DNA of 64,000 bases, from the NCBI GenBank assembly GCA_963844625.1, contig CAWJPF010000026.1:186001-250000 (forward strand). Reading direction: 5' to 3'. Below are positions 36,246 to 45,519 of this stretch, one piece after another (position 1 is the first letter of the stretch; every line of letters starts with the position of its first letter). Origin of the DNA: Palsa-504 sp963844625 (GTDB lineage Bacteria > Actinomycetota > Actinomycetes > Streptosporangiales > Streptosporangiaceae). Below the pieces are notes generated by a model. It had not been told where the DNA came from and did not search any database. It saw only the letters and a program-made list of their open reading frames with translations. The translations under genes were made by a program, and so were the position numbers.

Positions 36246-37196
36246 CTAGCCTGCGAGGCCGTGCAGGAAGTCGATAAGACCGGCGAAGTACGCCGCCTGG
36301 TCGTCGTACATGGCCAGGTGGCTGCCGTCCCGGCAGTACAGGTACTGCCCTCGCGGCAGGCGGCCGGCCATCATCTCCATGTGGCCCGGGTCCATGGTGT
36401 CGTGCCGGGCGCCGATGACCAGGGCCGGGACCTCGATGGAGGCCAGCTCGTCAGTCCGGTCCCAGTGGGCCAGGGTGGCCTCGGCGCTGATGCCGAGTTC
36501 GCTGGGACCCTGCATGGATACGTAGATCGCCGGGTTGATGTGAGCGAACCCGCGCACCACCGGCTCGGGCCAGTCCGCGACCGGCATGCGCAGTACGTGG
36601 TGGACGTAGTGCTGCTCGTTCAGCAGCTCCATGTACCGCGGGTTCTCGATGTCCCCGCTCGCCTCGAGTGACTTGATCTCGGCTAGCGCCGTTTGGTCCA
36701 TCTCGGGCATCAGCACCTGCTCGGCGTAGGCGTTGTAGGCCGGGACGCTCGCCATCATGTTTGAGATCACCAGGCCGCGCAGGTGCTCCTGGTGGCGCAG
36801 CGCGTACTCAATGGCCAGGATGCCGCCCCACGACTGGCCGTACAGGACGAAGTTGCCATGGTCGAGCCCGAGCGCCCGGCGCACCTGCTCCACCTCGTCG
36901 ACGAAGCGGTCCAGGTCCCACAGGGACGGCTCGTCCGGCCGGTCGCTGAAACCGGAGCCGAGCTGGTCGTAGTAGTAGTACTCGATGCCCGCCGCGGGGA
37001 GGTAGCTGTCGCAGGCCTCCAGGTACTCGTGGGTCGCCCCCGGCCCGCCGTGCAGGAGCAGCACCCGCAGATCCGGATGGTTGCCTGTCCGCTTCACCCA
37101 CACCCGGTACGGACCGGCCGGCGTCTCCACTGCGATCATCCGGGCGCCTCCGCCCAGCACGTCATCTCGGCCCGAATAGTCCAGGTAGCTGCTCAT
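36246..37196 (-). CDS. Proline iminopeptidase-family alpha/beta hydrolase
   Basis: The ATG at 37196 has GGGAGGAG upstream, giving 316 residues. LLLHGGPGATHEYLEAC, YDQLGSGFSD, the nucleophile elbow LYGQSWGGILAIEYAL, the acid in GARHDTMDP and the histidine in DGSHLAMYDD match the S33 prolyl aminopeptidase group, including tricorn-interacting factor F1-like enzymes. It probably cleaves N-terminal proline or acts on amides or esters. It converges on miaB and diverges from the TetR gene across about 200 bp. Confidence 0.88.
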   Translation of the reverse strand: MSSYLDYSGRDDVLGGGARMIAVETPAGPYRVWVKRTGNHPDLRVLLLHGGPGATHEYLEACDSYLPAAGIEYYYYDQLGSGFSDRPDEPSLWDLDRFVDEVEQVRRALGLDHGNFVLYGQSWGGILAIEYALRHQEHLRGLVISNMMASVPAYNAYAEQVLMPEMDQTALAEIKSLEASGDIENPRYMELLNEQHYVHHVLRMPVADWPEPVVRGFAHINPAIYVSMQGPSELGISAEATLAHWDRTDELASIEVPALVIGARHDTMDPGHMEMMAGRLPRGQYLYCRDGSHLAMYDDQAAYFAGLIDFLHGLAG

Positions 37197-37355
37197 CGGC
37201 AGGACTCCTCCCACGGTCAGCAACGCGCGCCCACGCGCCACCCGCTGGATTATCTCAGCCGGCGGCGCCCGGGGGGCGGTTCATGCCCGGCTCGCGCTTA
37301 CGGCTCACCACTCGCGGCCCCTGCGATCACCGCCCGCGGTCCCGCGACCAGCACC

Positions 37356-37398
37356 TTGACTTTCACATAATGTCGTTATTAGAATAATCACATTATGT
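37356..37398 (+). promoter_or_regulatory. Promoter and 34-bp palindromic operator overlapping the tetR start codon
   Basis: TTGACT (37356-37361) and TAGAAT (37380-37385) are spaced 18 bp, a good sigma-70-type promoter. From 37365 to 37398 lies a near-perfect 34-bp palindrome, ACATAATGT..TTATT..AATAA..ACATTATGT, with arms separated by unmatched pairs. It covers the -10 element and includes the ATG start (37395-37397) in its right arm. The transcript would start about 3 nt before the ATG, so the mRNA is probably leaderless and autorepressed. Confidence 0.75.
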
Positions 37399-38048
37399 CA
37401 ACGCGATTGACCAGAGCCGAGCGGACCGGACGTAACCGCGCGCTGCTGCTGGCAGCGGCCCGCCAGGTGTTCCTGAAGCGCGGCTATCACGGCGCTTCGG
37501 TGGATCAGATCGCCGAGGAGGCGGGATTCTCCACGGGCGTCGTTTACTCGCAGTTCGACGGCAAGGCGGACCTGTTCTTGACGCTGCTCGAGGCGAGGAT
37601 CGAGGAGCGCGCCGCCGGCAACGCGGCGGCGATCGAGGGCCTGGCCGGGGACCAGGGCATCGGCCGCCTGCTCGAGCACGCCGCCAGCGTGGACCGCGCC
37701 GAGCCCGAGTGGGGACTGCTGGTGATCGAGTTCCGCATCCATGCCGCCCGCGACCGCGAGCTGGGTCGCCGCTACGCCGCCGCCCACGAGCGCACCCTCG
37801 CCGGCATAGAGCGCGCGATCGCCGGCACCTACGAGCGCGCGGGCGAGGCGCCGCCGCTGCCGCCGGCCGAGCTCGCGCGCCTGGTGGTCGCGGTCGGGGC
37901 CGGCGCCCGACTCGAGCAGGCGGCCGATCCTGACTCGTCCGCGGTCACGCTGCTCGCGGGGCTGCTGGCCCGGGTCATCGCGCCGCGGTCGAACACCCCT
38001 GAGCACTACCCGACGGAACGGCAGGAGTCCCATGACGATCACCGATAG
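37395..38048 (+). CDS. TetR/AcrR family transcriptional regulator
   Basis: The 217-residue protein has a TetR helix-turn-helix near the N-terminus (RALLLAAARQVFLKRGYHGASVDQIAEEAGFSTGVVYSQFDGKADLF) and a variable all-helical ligand domain. Its gene overlaps the following PaaK-like gene by 17 bp, so it heads an operon with that gene, the SnoaL-like gene and probably the acyl-CoA ligase. The large palindrome over its own promoter and start indicates autoregulation. The ligand may be an acyl-CoA or aromatic acid, by context only. Confidence 0.93.
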   Translation: MSTRLTRAERTGRNRALLLAAARQVFLKRGYHGASVDQIAEEAGFSTGVVYSQFDGKADLFLTLLEARIEERAAGNAAAIEGLAGDQGIGRLLEHAASVDRAEPEWGLLVIEFRIHAARDRELGRRYAAAHERTLAGIERAIAGTYERAGEAPPLPPAELARLVVAVGAGARLEQAADPDSSAVTLLAGLLARVIAPRSNTPEHYPTERQESHDDHR

Positions 38049-38823
38049 CGAGGTGACCACCCTCCGCGCACGCTTCGGTCAGGCCCTGGCCGGCTGCCTG
38101 GAGCGGCACATCGAGCGGCTGAGCTGGGATGCGGAACGGCTGGCCGAGCACCAGCGCGAGCAGTTGCGAGCACTGCTCGCCGCCGCGCTCGCCCGCTCTC
38201 CCTTTCACGCCCGCCGCCTGGCCGGGATTGACCTCGGGCGCTTCGAGCCCGGTCAGCTGGCCGAGCTGCCGGTCATGAGCAAAGAGCAGATGATGGGGAG
38301 CTTCGACGAGCTGCTCACCGACCGGCGCCTGACGCGCGCGCGGGCCGAGCAGCAGCTGGCGGCCTCCGCGCACGATCCCAGCCTGCTCTACGACCAGTAC
38401 GTATGCCTGGCCTCGGGGGGCAGCTCAGGAACACGCGGCCTGTTCGTCCAGAGCGTAGCGGAGTACGCCGAGTTCGCCGCGTCCATCCTCAGGCGCGCCA
38501 TGGCCAGGGTGTCCGCCGCCGGCGGGCCGCCGCCCGGCGGTCTGCCGGTCGCCATCGTGGCCGCCGCCTCGCCGGTTCACTCGAGCGGCTTCGCCGCCGC
38601 GGTCGCCCGCGGCTACCCCGTCCGGATGATCGCGGCCCCGGCGACGCTGCCCATCGCCGAGATCGTGCGGCGGCTGAACGACGCGCAGCCGCGGGCGCTG
38701 CTCGCGCACGCCTCCACCCTCGTATTGCTCGCCGAGGAGCAGCGCACCGGCCGCCTGCAGGAAGTCGCACAAATCAGCCGCCACCCGCAAACCGGTAAGA
38801 TCCGCCGTTTCATCGCGCTATGA
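38032..38823 (+). pseudogene. PaaK-like (phenylacetate-CoA ligase family) protein, C-terminally truncated
   Basis: The 263 residues resemble the N-terminal half of PaaK-like adenylating enzymes: LLAAALARSPFHARRLAGID, LAELPVMSKEQMMGSFDELLTD, and the P-loop region CLASGGSSGTRGLFVQS. Similarity stops near RALLAHASTLVLLAEEQRTGRLQ; the adenylate-binding and C-terminal domains (normally to about 430-450 residues) are missing, and the last 20 residues look unrelated. No continuation is visible in other frames because the SnoaL-like gene starts at once (ATGA overlap). It is probably inactive on its own. Confidence 0.7.
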
Positions 38824-39281
38824 GCGGCATGCCTGACCACAAGACCCGGACGGAGTTTTTCTGGACGGACCTGTTCAACGCCCATGACCTGCGGATGGCC
38901 GAGGCTTTCTTCGCACCTGGATTCGTCAATCGCAATGCGCGACCCGGCACTCCCCACGGTCCCGAAGGCGCACGCGAGGTATTCACCCGCCTGTGGGCAG
39001 GATCCTCCGACATGCGTTTCGACCTGGAGGCGATGGTGGCCGAAGGCGACAAGGTCGTCTGCATCGGCATGATGAGGGGCACTCACGACGGGCCGTTCCA
39101 CGGCGTACCCGCCACCCGCCGGCCCACCGCCGCGCGTCACATCCACGTCCTGACCTTCGACCGCGACGGACTCATCACCGAGCACCTAGCCGTGCGCGAC
39201 GACGTCACCGTGCTCCGCCAGCTCGGCGTCATGGCCTACGAAAACGGCCTGGTGACCCCGGACCACCGCGAGGTGCGCTAG
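38820..39281 (+). CDS. SnoaL-like ester cyclase family protein
   Basis: The protein has 153 residues. TRTEFFWTDLFNAHDLRMAEAFFAPGFVNRNA, GPEGAREVFTRLWAG, MRFDLEAMVAEGDKVVCIG and TRRPTAARHIHVLTFDRDGLITEH fit the SnoaL-like polyketide cyclase/ester cyclase group of the NTF2 fold. ATGA overlap with the PaaK-like remnant suggests translational coupling inside the TetR-led operon. Substrate unknown. Confidence 0.82.
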   Translation: MSGMPDHKTRTEFFWTDLFNAHDLRMAEAFFAPGFVNRNARPGTPHGPEGAREVFTRLWAGSSDMRFDLEAMVAEGDKVVCIGMMRGTHDGPFHGVPATRRPTAARHIHVLTFDRDGLITEHLAVRDDVTVLRQLGVMAYENGLVTPDHREVR

Positions 39282-39394
39282 CCGGGTGCCAGGCGGCTAT
39301 TGACAAGCCGGCAGCCGGGCGGCTAGATGGCGATAACACGCTCCGCGTGAGCCGCGACGGCCCCTGTCCCGGCCGCCGCGGCCAGGGGGGCATC

Positions 39395-40954
39395 ATGGCC
39401 GAGACCACCATCGACCCCGCGGGAACCGGGCCCGTCCAGGCGGATATGGGCATGATCCTGACCCGGTCGGCCCGGCGCTTCGGACCCCGGCCGGCCCTGG
39501 TCGCGGGCGACCGGACCTTCACCTATGCCGAGCTGAATGACCTCTGCGACCGGGTGGCATGCGGCCTGCACGACATGGGCGTGCGGCCGGGCGACCGCGT
39601 CTCGCTCTACTCGCCCAACCGGTGGGAATGGGTGGTTGCCTATCATGCGGCGCTCCGCGCGGGGGCCGTGGTCAACCCGATCAACGTCATGCTCACCCCG
39701 GAAGAAGTGGCCTTCGTGCTCAACGACTGCGGCGCCGCGGTGATCTTTGCCGGAGGCGAGAAGGCCGAGGTGATCGCCGGCCTGGCTCAGTCCGTACCCA
39801 CCTTGCGCCGGGTCATCAGCTTCGACCCCGCAGGCGGCGACGTCAGGCTGTTCAGCGATCTGCTCAGCTCGGCCGCCACGGCACCAGAGGTACCCAGGCC
39901 GGCGCCGACAGACCTGTCGACGATCGGCTACACGTCCGGTACCACCGGTCATCCCAAGGGGGCCATGCAGTCGCACCGGGCCGTTTTCCTCAACACCGCG
40001 GCCGTGTTCGCCGTCCAGACGCGGACCGAGCGCGACGTAATGCTCAACGCGCTACCACTGCCGCACGTCTACGGCAACGTCATCATGAACGGCACCCTCA
40101 TGGTCGGCGCCACGCTGGTGATGATGGAGCGCTTCGACCCGGCGCTGGCCCTGGCCGAAATCAAGCACCACCGCGCGACGGTGTTCGACGGCGTGCCCAC
40201 CATGTACGCGATGATGCTGGCCGATCCCAAGCTGCCCGCCGCCGATCTGTCCTCGCTGCGGGTCTGCACCGTGGGCGGCCAGACCATGCCGGTGGCCAAG
40301 ACGCAGGAATGGGAGCGCCGGTCCGGCGTCCCGCTGCTCGAGATCTGGGGCATGACCGAACTGGCCGGCGCGGGCACCAGCAACTGCAGCTACCTGCCGA
40401 ACGTCCATGGCTCGATCGGCTTTGCCCTTCCCGGTGCCGAGGCCCGGGTCGCCGCGATCGGCGACGCCCGCGTCACGGTGCCCGACGGCGAGCCCGGCGA
40501 GCTGATGATCCGCGGGCCGCTGGTCATGCTCGGCTACTACGGCAACGAGCCGGCCACCAAGGCCGCGATCGAGCCGGACGGCTGGCTGCACACCGGCGAC
40601 ATCGCCACCCGCGACGACGAGGGCCATTACTTCATCGTGGACCGCAAGAAGGACCTGATCCTCACCGGCGGCTTTAACGTCTACCCGGCCGAGATCGAAC
40701 GCGTCGTCGCCGCCCATCCCGCGGTGGCCATGGTCGCCGTCGGCTCGGTGCCCGACGAAACCCTCGGTGAACTCGCCCGCGCCTACGTGGTGCTCCGCCC
40801 CGGCGCCACGGCCACAGAGACCGAGATCATCGAGCACTGCCGGCCGCACCTGGCCGCGTACAAACTGCCCCGCTCCGTCCGGTTCGTGCCCGACCTGCCC
40901 AAGACCTCCACCGGCAAGGTCATGCGCCGCGAGCTGAAAACCCTCGACCGCTAA
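39395..40954 (+). CDS. Acyl-CoA synthetase (FadD3/long-chain or steroid-acid type ligase)
   Basis: The ATG at 39395 follows AGGGGGG and gives 519 residues. ANL motifs are complete: GYTSGTTGHPKGAMQSH, LEIWGMTEL, GWLHTGDIATRD, VDRKKDLILTGGFNVYPAEIE and the catalytic lysine in TSTGKVMRREL. The sequence style resembles FadD3/FadD-like ligases active on fatty, aromatic or steroid-derived acids. It sits 113 bp after the SnoaL-like gene, probably in the same transcription unit, and 33 bp before miaA. Confidence 0.9.
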   Translation: MAETTIDPAGTGPVQADMGMILTRSARRFGPRPALVAGDRTFTYAELNDLCDRVACGLHDMGVRPGDRVSLYSPNRWEWVVAYHAALRAGAVVNPINVMLTPEEVAFVLNDCGAAVIFAGGEKAEVIAGLAQSVPTLRRVISFDPAGGDVRLFSDLLSSAATAPEVPRPAPTDLSTIGYTSGTTGHPKGAMQSHRAVFLNTAAVFAVQTRTERDVMLNALPLPHVYGNVIMNGTLMVGATLVMMERFDPALALAEIKHHRATVFDGVPTMYAMMLADPKLPAADLSSLRVCTVGGQTMPVAKTQEWERRSGVPLLEIWGMTELAGAGTSNCSYLPNVHGSIGFALPGAEARVAAIGDARVTVPDGEPGELMIRGPLVMLGYYGNEPATKAAIEPDGWLHTGDIATRDDEGHYFIVDRKKDLILTGGFNVYPAEIERVVAAHPAVAMVAVGSVPDETLGELARAYVVLRPGATATETEIIEHCRPHLAAYKLPRSVRFVPDLPKTSTGKVMRRELKTLDR

Positions 40955-40987
40955 GACACCGGCGCCGTACGGGGCACACTAGGGGGC

Positions 40988-41893
40988 ATGGGCACGCACG
41001 TGATCGCGGTGGTGGGGGCGACCGCCACCGGCAAATCCGGGCTGGCCGTCGAGCTGGCCCAGGCGCTGCGCGGCGAGATCGTGAACGCCGACTCGATGCA
41101 GCTCTACCGGGGCATGGATATCGGCACGGCCAAGGAACCGGCGGCCGCGCGGCAGGACGTGCCGCATCACCTGCTCGACGTCTGGCCGGTGACGCAGACC
41201 GCGAACGTGGCCGACTACCAGAAGCTGGCCCGCGCGGCGATCGAGGAGATCACCGCCCGCGGCCAGGTCCCGGTGCTCGTAGGTGGCTCGGGCCTGTACA
41301 TCCGTGCCGCTTTGGACGATCTCGATTTTCCCGGAACGGACACCGGTACCCGCGCCCGCCTCGAAGATGAGCTCGCCATGGCGGGCCCCGCCGCCCTGCA
41401 CGCCAGGCTGGCCACGCTCGACCCGGCCGCGGCCGCCGCGATCCTGCCGGGCAACGGGCGCCGGATCGTGCGCGCCCTGGAGGTGATCGAGATCTCCGGA
41501 CGCCCGTTCAGCGCCACCATGCCGTCGTATGAGCAGGTCCGCCCGGCCGTCCAGATCGGCCTTACGCTGCCCCGGCCCGAACTCGACCTGCGGATCGCCG
41601 CCCGGGTTGACCGGATGTGGCAGGCGGGCCTTGAAGCCGAGGTCGCCACCCTGGTCGGCCAGGGCCTGCGGGACGGCAGGACCGCCAGCCGCGCACTGGG
41701 CTACCAGCAGCTGCTGCGCTACCTGGACGGCGAGTACACGCTGGCGGAAGCGCGGCTGGAGACGATCAAGGCCACCCGGCGCTTCGCCCGCCGGCAGGAG
41801 GCCTGGTTCCGCCGCGATCCCCGCGTCACCTGGCTCGACGCGACCAAGGAAACCCTGCTGCAGGAGTCGCTCCGGCTCATCGCCGCGGCCTAG
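40988..41893 (+). CDS. miaA: tRNA dimethylallyltransferase MiaA
   Basis: The 301-residue protein starts MGTHVIAVVGATATGKSGLAVELA (P-loop), then NADSMQLYRGMDIGTAK, VPHHLLDV, PVLVGGSGLYIRAALDDLDFPG, GNGRRIVRALEVIEISGRPFS and FARRQEAWFRRD. MiaA prenylates adenosine 37 of UNN-decoding tRNAs, making the substrate of MiaB encoded upstream. Its stop overlaps the end of the convergent MOSC gene by 4 bp. Confidence 0.96.
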   Translation: MGTHVIAVVGATATGKSGLAVELAQALRGEIVNADSMQLYRGMDIGTAKEPAAARQDVPHHLLDVWPVTQTANVADYQKLARAAIEEITARGQVPVLVGGSGLYIRAALDDLDFPGTDTGTRARLEDELAMAGPAALHARLATLDPAAAAAILPGNGRRIVRALEVIEISGRPFSATMPSYEQVRPAVQIGLTLPRPELDLRIAARVDRMWQAGLEAEVATLVGQGLRDGRTASRALGYQQLLRYLDGEYTLAEARLETIKATRRFARRQEAWFRRDPRVTWLDATKETLLQESLRLIAAA

Positions 41894-42537
41894 CCGGTAC
41901 GCCGGCCCGCCTGGTCCCGCAGCTCGCGCGGCAGCGCATCGATGTCGAGCAGCCGCGGCAGCAGGTCCGGCTCGAGCGTCAGCGCCCGGAAGACCACCGC
42001 CACCGTGACGTCATGCCCCGGCCGGTAAACCACCTCGACCGCGTCGCCCGCCTGGATCTCGCCCGGCTCGATCACCCGCAAGTACGTCCCGGGCCGGGCG
42101 GCCTGCGTGAACCGCTTGATCCAGCCCGCCTGCGCCAGCCACCCCTGGAAGGTGCCGCACGGAATCCGCGGACAGCACGCCTCCAGGATCACCTCCGGCC
42201 CGATCCGCCACCGCTCGCCGATCAGGGCGCCGTTGACGTCGGCGCCCTCAGTCGTCAGGTTCTCGCCGAACATCCCGTTACCGAGCGGCCGGTCAAGCTC
42301 GGCGGCCCAGAAATCCAGGTCTTCCCGCGCGTAGGCGTAAACCGCCTGGTCGGGGCCGCCGTGGTTACGTACGTCATAGACCCGGTCGCCGGCCAAACCC
42401 ACCATGCCGAGGCCCCTGGCACGTGCTGGCGTCACCATGACAGGCCCGTCGACGGGCTGCTTGTCGATGCCCGTCTGCTTCATCTCTTTCCAGGGGTTTG
42501 GCCGGGGCTTACCGACGTTGACCGAGAGCAGCTTCAT
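41890..42537 (-). CDS. MOSC domain-containing protein (YiiM-like)
   Basis: The 215-residue protein starts MKLLSVNVGKPRPNPWK and has VGLAGDRVYDVRNHGGPDQAVYAY, FGENLTTEGADV, IGERWRIGPEVILEACCPRIPCGTF and PGTYLRVIEPGEIQAGD. MOSC proteins handle molybdenum cofactor or use it for N-oxide reduction; the conserved cysteine lies in the CPRIPCG region. It reads leftward and ends on miaA. Confidence 0.88.
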   Translation of the reverse strand: MKLLSVNVGKPRPNPWKEMKQTGIDKQPVDGPVMVTPARARGLGMVGLAGDRVYDVRNHGGPDQAVYAYAREDLDFWAAELDRPLGNGMFGENLTTEGADVNGALIGERWRIGPEVILEACCPRIPCGTFQGWLAQAGWIKRFTQAARPGTYLRVIEPGEIQAGDAVEVVYRPGHDVTVAVVFRALTLEPDLLPRLLDIDALPRELRDQAGRRTG

Positions 42538-42544
42538 ATAGCCA

Positions 42545-43698
42545 TTACACCTGGCTGGCGAGCTGATAGGCGCGCTTGGCGTTGTCAGCGCAGATCATGC
42601 TGGCCAGACGCACGACGGTCCGTTCGGAATAAAGATCGTGGTTAAGCCCGGCCGCAAGGAACTCGCTAAGCGCGGACCGGAACAGCGCCGCGCCCAGGTA
42701 ATGCAGCTCCGGCAGCCCGAACGCGTCCGAGGAGTACAGGAACTTCCCGTACGGCGCGAGCTCGAGCGCCTCGGCCAGCAGCGCGGGGGCGCGCGCGCCC
42801 AGGTTGTGCGTGGCCAGCCCGACGTCGAAGTACACGTGCGGGAACACCTGGGCCAGGTAGCCCGCCTCGCGCTGGTACGGGTAGTTGTGCAGCAGCATCA
42901 CCGGCACCCCGGTGGGCTGGATCGCCCGCAGCAGCGGCGTGAGCAGCAGCGGGTTGCCGCGGTGCAGGTCGACGTCGCTGTCCCCGTAGCCCACGTGGAA
43001 TTGCACCGGGAGGCCGAGGTCGACGCCGCACCAGATGAGGAACCGGGCCAGGGTCTCGTCCGCGACCCGCGGCGGCCAGCCGCCGGCCGGCCCGCCAGCC
43101 AGCGCCCGGCCGCGGCCTTCACCTCGGCGTCCGACGGTCGTTCCGGCCGCAGCTCCAGCCCGGTCCGGTAGGCGGCGATCGATTTCACGCCGACCGCCGG
43201 CCCGCACCCGGCCTCCCCGGCGGCACGCGTGGCCAGCGCGGAACGCACCGCGTCGGCGAAACCGCTCGCGCCCACCCCGGCCGCGACCACGTCCTCCGCG
43301 ACCCGCTCGAGCCTGACGATCTCGTGCGCGGTCGCGCCCGCCAGGTCGCCGAGCTCGCCCGGGGAGGTCAGCGGCTCCGGGGTGAAGCCGGTGTCCACGC
43401 ACAGCACGGAAACCCCGGCCGCCGCCAGGAACCGCTTGCTCACCTCGGCCGCGCCGAGCTCGGCCCGGCGGGCCGCGTAGTCGGCCAGCTCCGCGTGCGG
43501 CGCCAGGCCGAGGACGGGCGGGCAGAGCCGGCGGAACGCGAACCCGGCCTGCGAGTCGAACACGGAGCCACCGGGCCAGCTCGAGCCCTCGTTCAGCATC
43601 GACTCGAGCGTGGCCTCGTCCGCGTCCCGGCCCAGCACCCCGTGGCAGTGGTGGTCGACCAGCGCTTGTTCAGCGACGCAGGGGAGTAGCTCCGCCAC
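42545..43698 (-). pseudogene. Amidohydrolase family protein (FluG N-terminal-like), apparently frameshifted
   Basis: The GTG at 43698 (VAELLPCVAEQALVDHHCHGVLGRD) overlaps the permease stop as TAGTG. The first frame holds the HxH metal motif, SSWPGGSVFDSQAGFAFRRLC and the lysine region VGVKSIAAYR. A shift near 43085-43105 leads to the other half: ADETLARFLIWCGVDLGLPVQFHVGYGDSD, VMLLHNYPYQREAGYLA, YFDVGL and LYSSDAFGLPE, ending at 42545. Joined length is about 384 residues. This family often accompanies glutamine synthetase-like and amino acid permease genes; here only the permease is present. Confidence 0.82.
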
Positions 43699-45233
43699 TA
43701 AGGCGCCTCGTCGCGCGCGCTCGCGAGCCCCCGGCGGTGCGCACCCGCCGGGCGGTCCCCGGCACCCGGTGCCGCGATGCCCTCGCGGGCGGCCAGCGCG
43801 GCCCCGAGCTTGCGGGCCGTGCCCGGCGCGAAGACGACGGCCAGCACCGCGACCGCCAGCCAGACGCCCGACACCACCGGGAACCAGGCGCCCGCACCGG
43901 TCGGATAGGGGATCACGTTGCGGTACAGCGTGTAACCGAGCACGATCAGCGCCGCGATCGGCACTACGATCTGCCACATCGGCACCGGGAGCTTGCGGCG
44001 CACGAATACGAGCATCACGCAGCCGAGCGTGGCCAGCACGTAGGCGACGAGCAGGATCAGCGTGCCGATCGCGCCGGACCACAGGAAGCTGTCGAAGGCA
44101 GTGGCGTGGAAGGCGGCCGTGTAGATGACCACGATCAGGCCCGACATGACCGTGATCACGAGCGTGGCCCAGGCCGGCGTGCCCCAGCGCGAGCCGCGGC
44201 CGAGCCCGCGCGCCCCGGCTGTGTCCCTGGACAGCGCGTACAGCAGCCGCGCCGCGGCCACCGTGGAGGCCAGGCAGCAGCCGAAGGCGCTGACCGTGGT
44301 GCCAAGCGTGATCACGTCGCCGACCCAGTGGCCGACGTAGGAGGAGCCCAGGTCGCCCAGCAGCGACGGCGAGTTGGTGAACGCCTTGACTCCGGCCGGA
44401 CCCGTACCGAAGCCCATCATCTCGACCGCGGTCACGATCACGAAGTAGAGGCCGCCGAAGATCGCCGTGCCGAGGATCGCGCGCGGGATGTCGCGGGTCG
44501 GCCGCTTGGCCTCCTCGCCCAGTGTGGCCGCTGCCTCGAACCCGGCAAAGGACAGGAAGCCGAACACCACGCCGAGGAACACCGCGGAGACGCTGGTACC
44601 CGGCGACACCTTGAACACGGTCAAGGTGAAGTGCTGGTGGCCCGGCGCGTTCCCGGCCAGCAGCCGGACCAGCACGACCGCGGTGACGATCAGGATCAGC
44701 GCGACCGTGGTGCCCTCGACAGAAAGCAGCACGCCCGCGCCGCGCCTGGCCGGCATGACGGCCAGCAGCAGCGCCAGCGCCAGCGCGACCGCGAGCAAGA
44801 CGAACGGCGCCCACGAGGGCGGGTTCTTCCAGATGCCGACGGTCTGCAGGAACGCGGTGCCGAAAATGCCGGCCGCGCTCGCGGTGACCACGGCGTAGAA
44901 GGTGTAGGTGCCGAGCAGGCCCCAGCCGGCGACCACTCCGGCCCGCGGGCCGAGGGTCGCGCCGACGAAAGCGTAGACCGAGCCGGAGTGATGGAAGTAC
45001 TGGCACAGCCGGACGAAGGAGTAGGCCACGAGCAGCACGCCGACCGCCGCGATCAGGAAGGTCAGCGGCACGGCGCGGCCCGCGGTGGTGGCGCTCGCCT
45101 GGGGGTTGATGTTCGCGGCCATGCTCGGCGCCATCAGCGCGACCGACAGCCCCACCGCCGCCCACACCGACAGCGAACGCTTGAGCCCCGGGCTACCAGG
45201 GGTGTCGGGGACGCTAGACGGAGTCGCTTCCAT
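43698..45233 (-). CDS. APC family amino acid permease
   Basis: The ATG at 45233 has AGGAGGAGGAG upstream, giving 511 residues and about 12 to 14 membrane helices. LSVWAAVGLSVALMAPSMAANINPQ, YSFVRLCQYFHHSGSVYAFVG, FGFLSFAGFEAAATLGEEAKRPTRDIPRAIL and VAAARLLYALSRD are characteristic of the amino acid-polyamine-organocation superfamily. It probably imports an amino acid, amine or amide that the coupled amidohydrolase then processes. The start overlap between the two genes supports that link. Confidence 0.92.
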   Translation of the reverse strand: MEATPSSVPDTPGSPGLKRSLSVWAAVGLSVALMAPSMAANINPQASATTAGRAVPLTFLIAAVGVLLVAYSFVRLCQYFHHSGSVYAFVGATLGPRAGVVAGWGLLGTYTFYAVVTASAAGIFGTAFLQTVGIWKNPPSWAPFVLLAVALALALLLAVMPARRGAGVLLSVEGTTVALILIVTAVVLVRLLAGNAPGHQHFTLTVFKVSPGTSVSAVFLGVVFGFLSFAGFEAAATLGEEAKRPTRDIPRAILGTAIFGGLYFVIVTAVEMMGFGTGPAGVKAFTNSPSLLGDLGSSYVGHWVGDVITLGTTVSAFGCCLASTVAAARLLYALSRDTAGARGLGRGSRWGTPAWATLVITVMSGLIVVIYTAAFHATAFDSFLWSGAIGTLILLVAYVLATLGCVMLVFVRRKLPVPMWQIVVPIAALIVLGYTLYRNVIPYPTGAGAWFPVVSGVWLAVAVLAVVFAPGTARKLGAALAAREGIAAPGAGDRPAGAHRRGLASARDEAP

Positions 45234-45519
45234 TTACTCCTCCTCCTAACTCTGCCCCCGTCCCCACAGTGTCTCTCCGACTCAGCCGCTACGGAAGGGC
45301 CCAAAGATCCGAAACAGCGATCCAACCAGCCCCCTTCCCGTTTCCGCCCCCGTTTCCGCCCGCCCGCCCGCCCCCGTTCCCTCTCCCGAAGGGGTATCGG
45401 CGTGCCACAAGGCCCCCGACACCCGACATCGGGCGGTCTGCGGCCGAAAGTCTGATTGAACCGTTTTGCCCCTTCGCGCGTCACCTATGTACGAGCTAAT
45501 TTTCAGGGGGTGACCTACG

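Noticed and set aside
43737..45455. Asp/Arg/His-rich 572-codon frame opposite the APC permease
   Set aside because: No ribosome site or motifs; the minus strand encodes a full permease with conserved helices.
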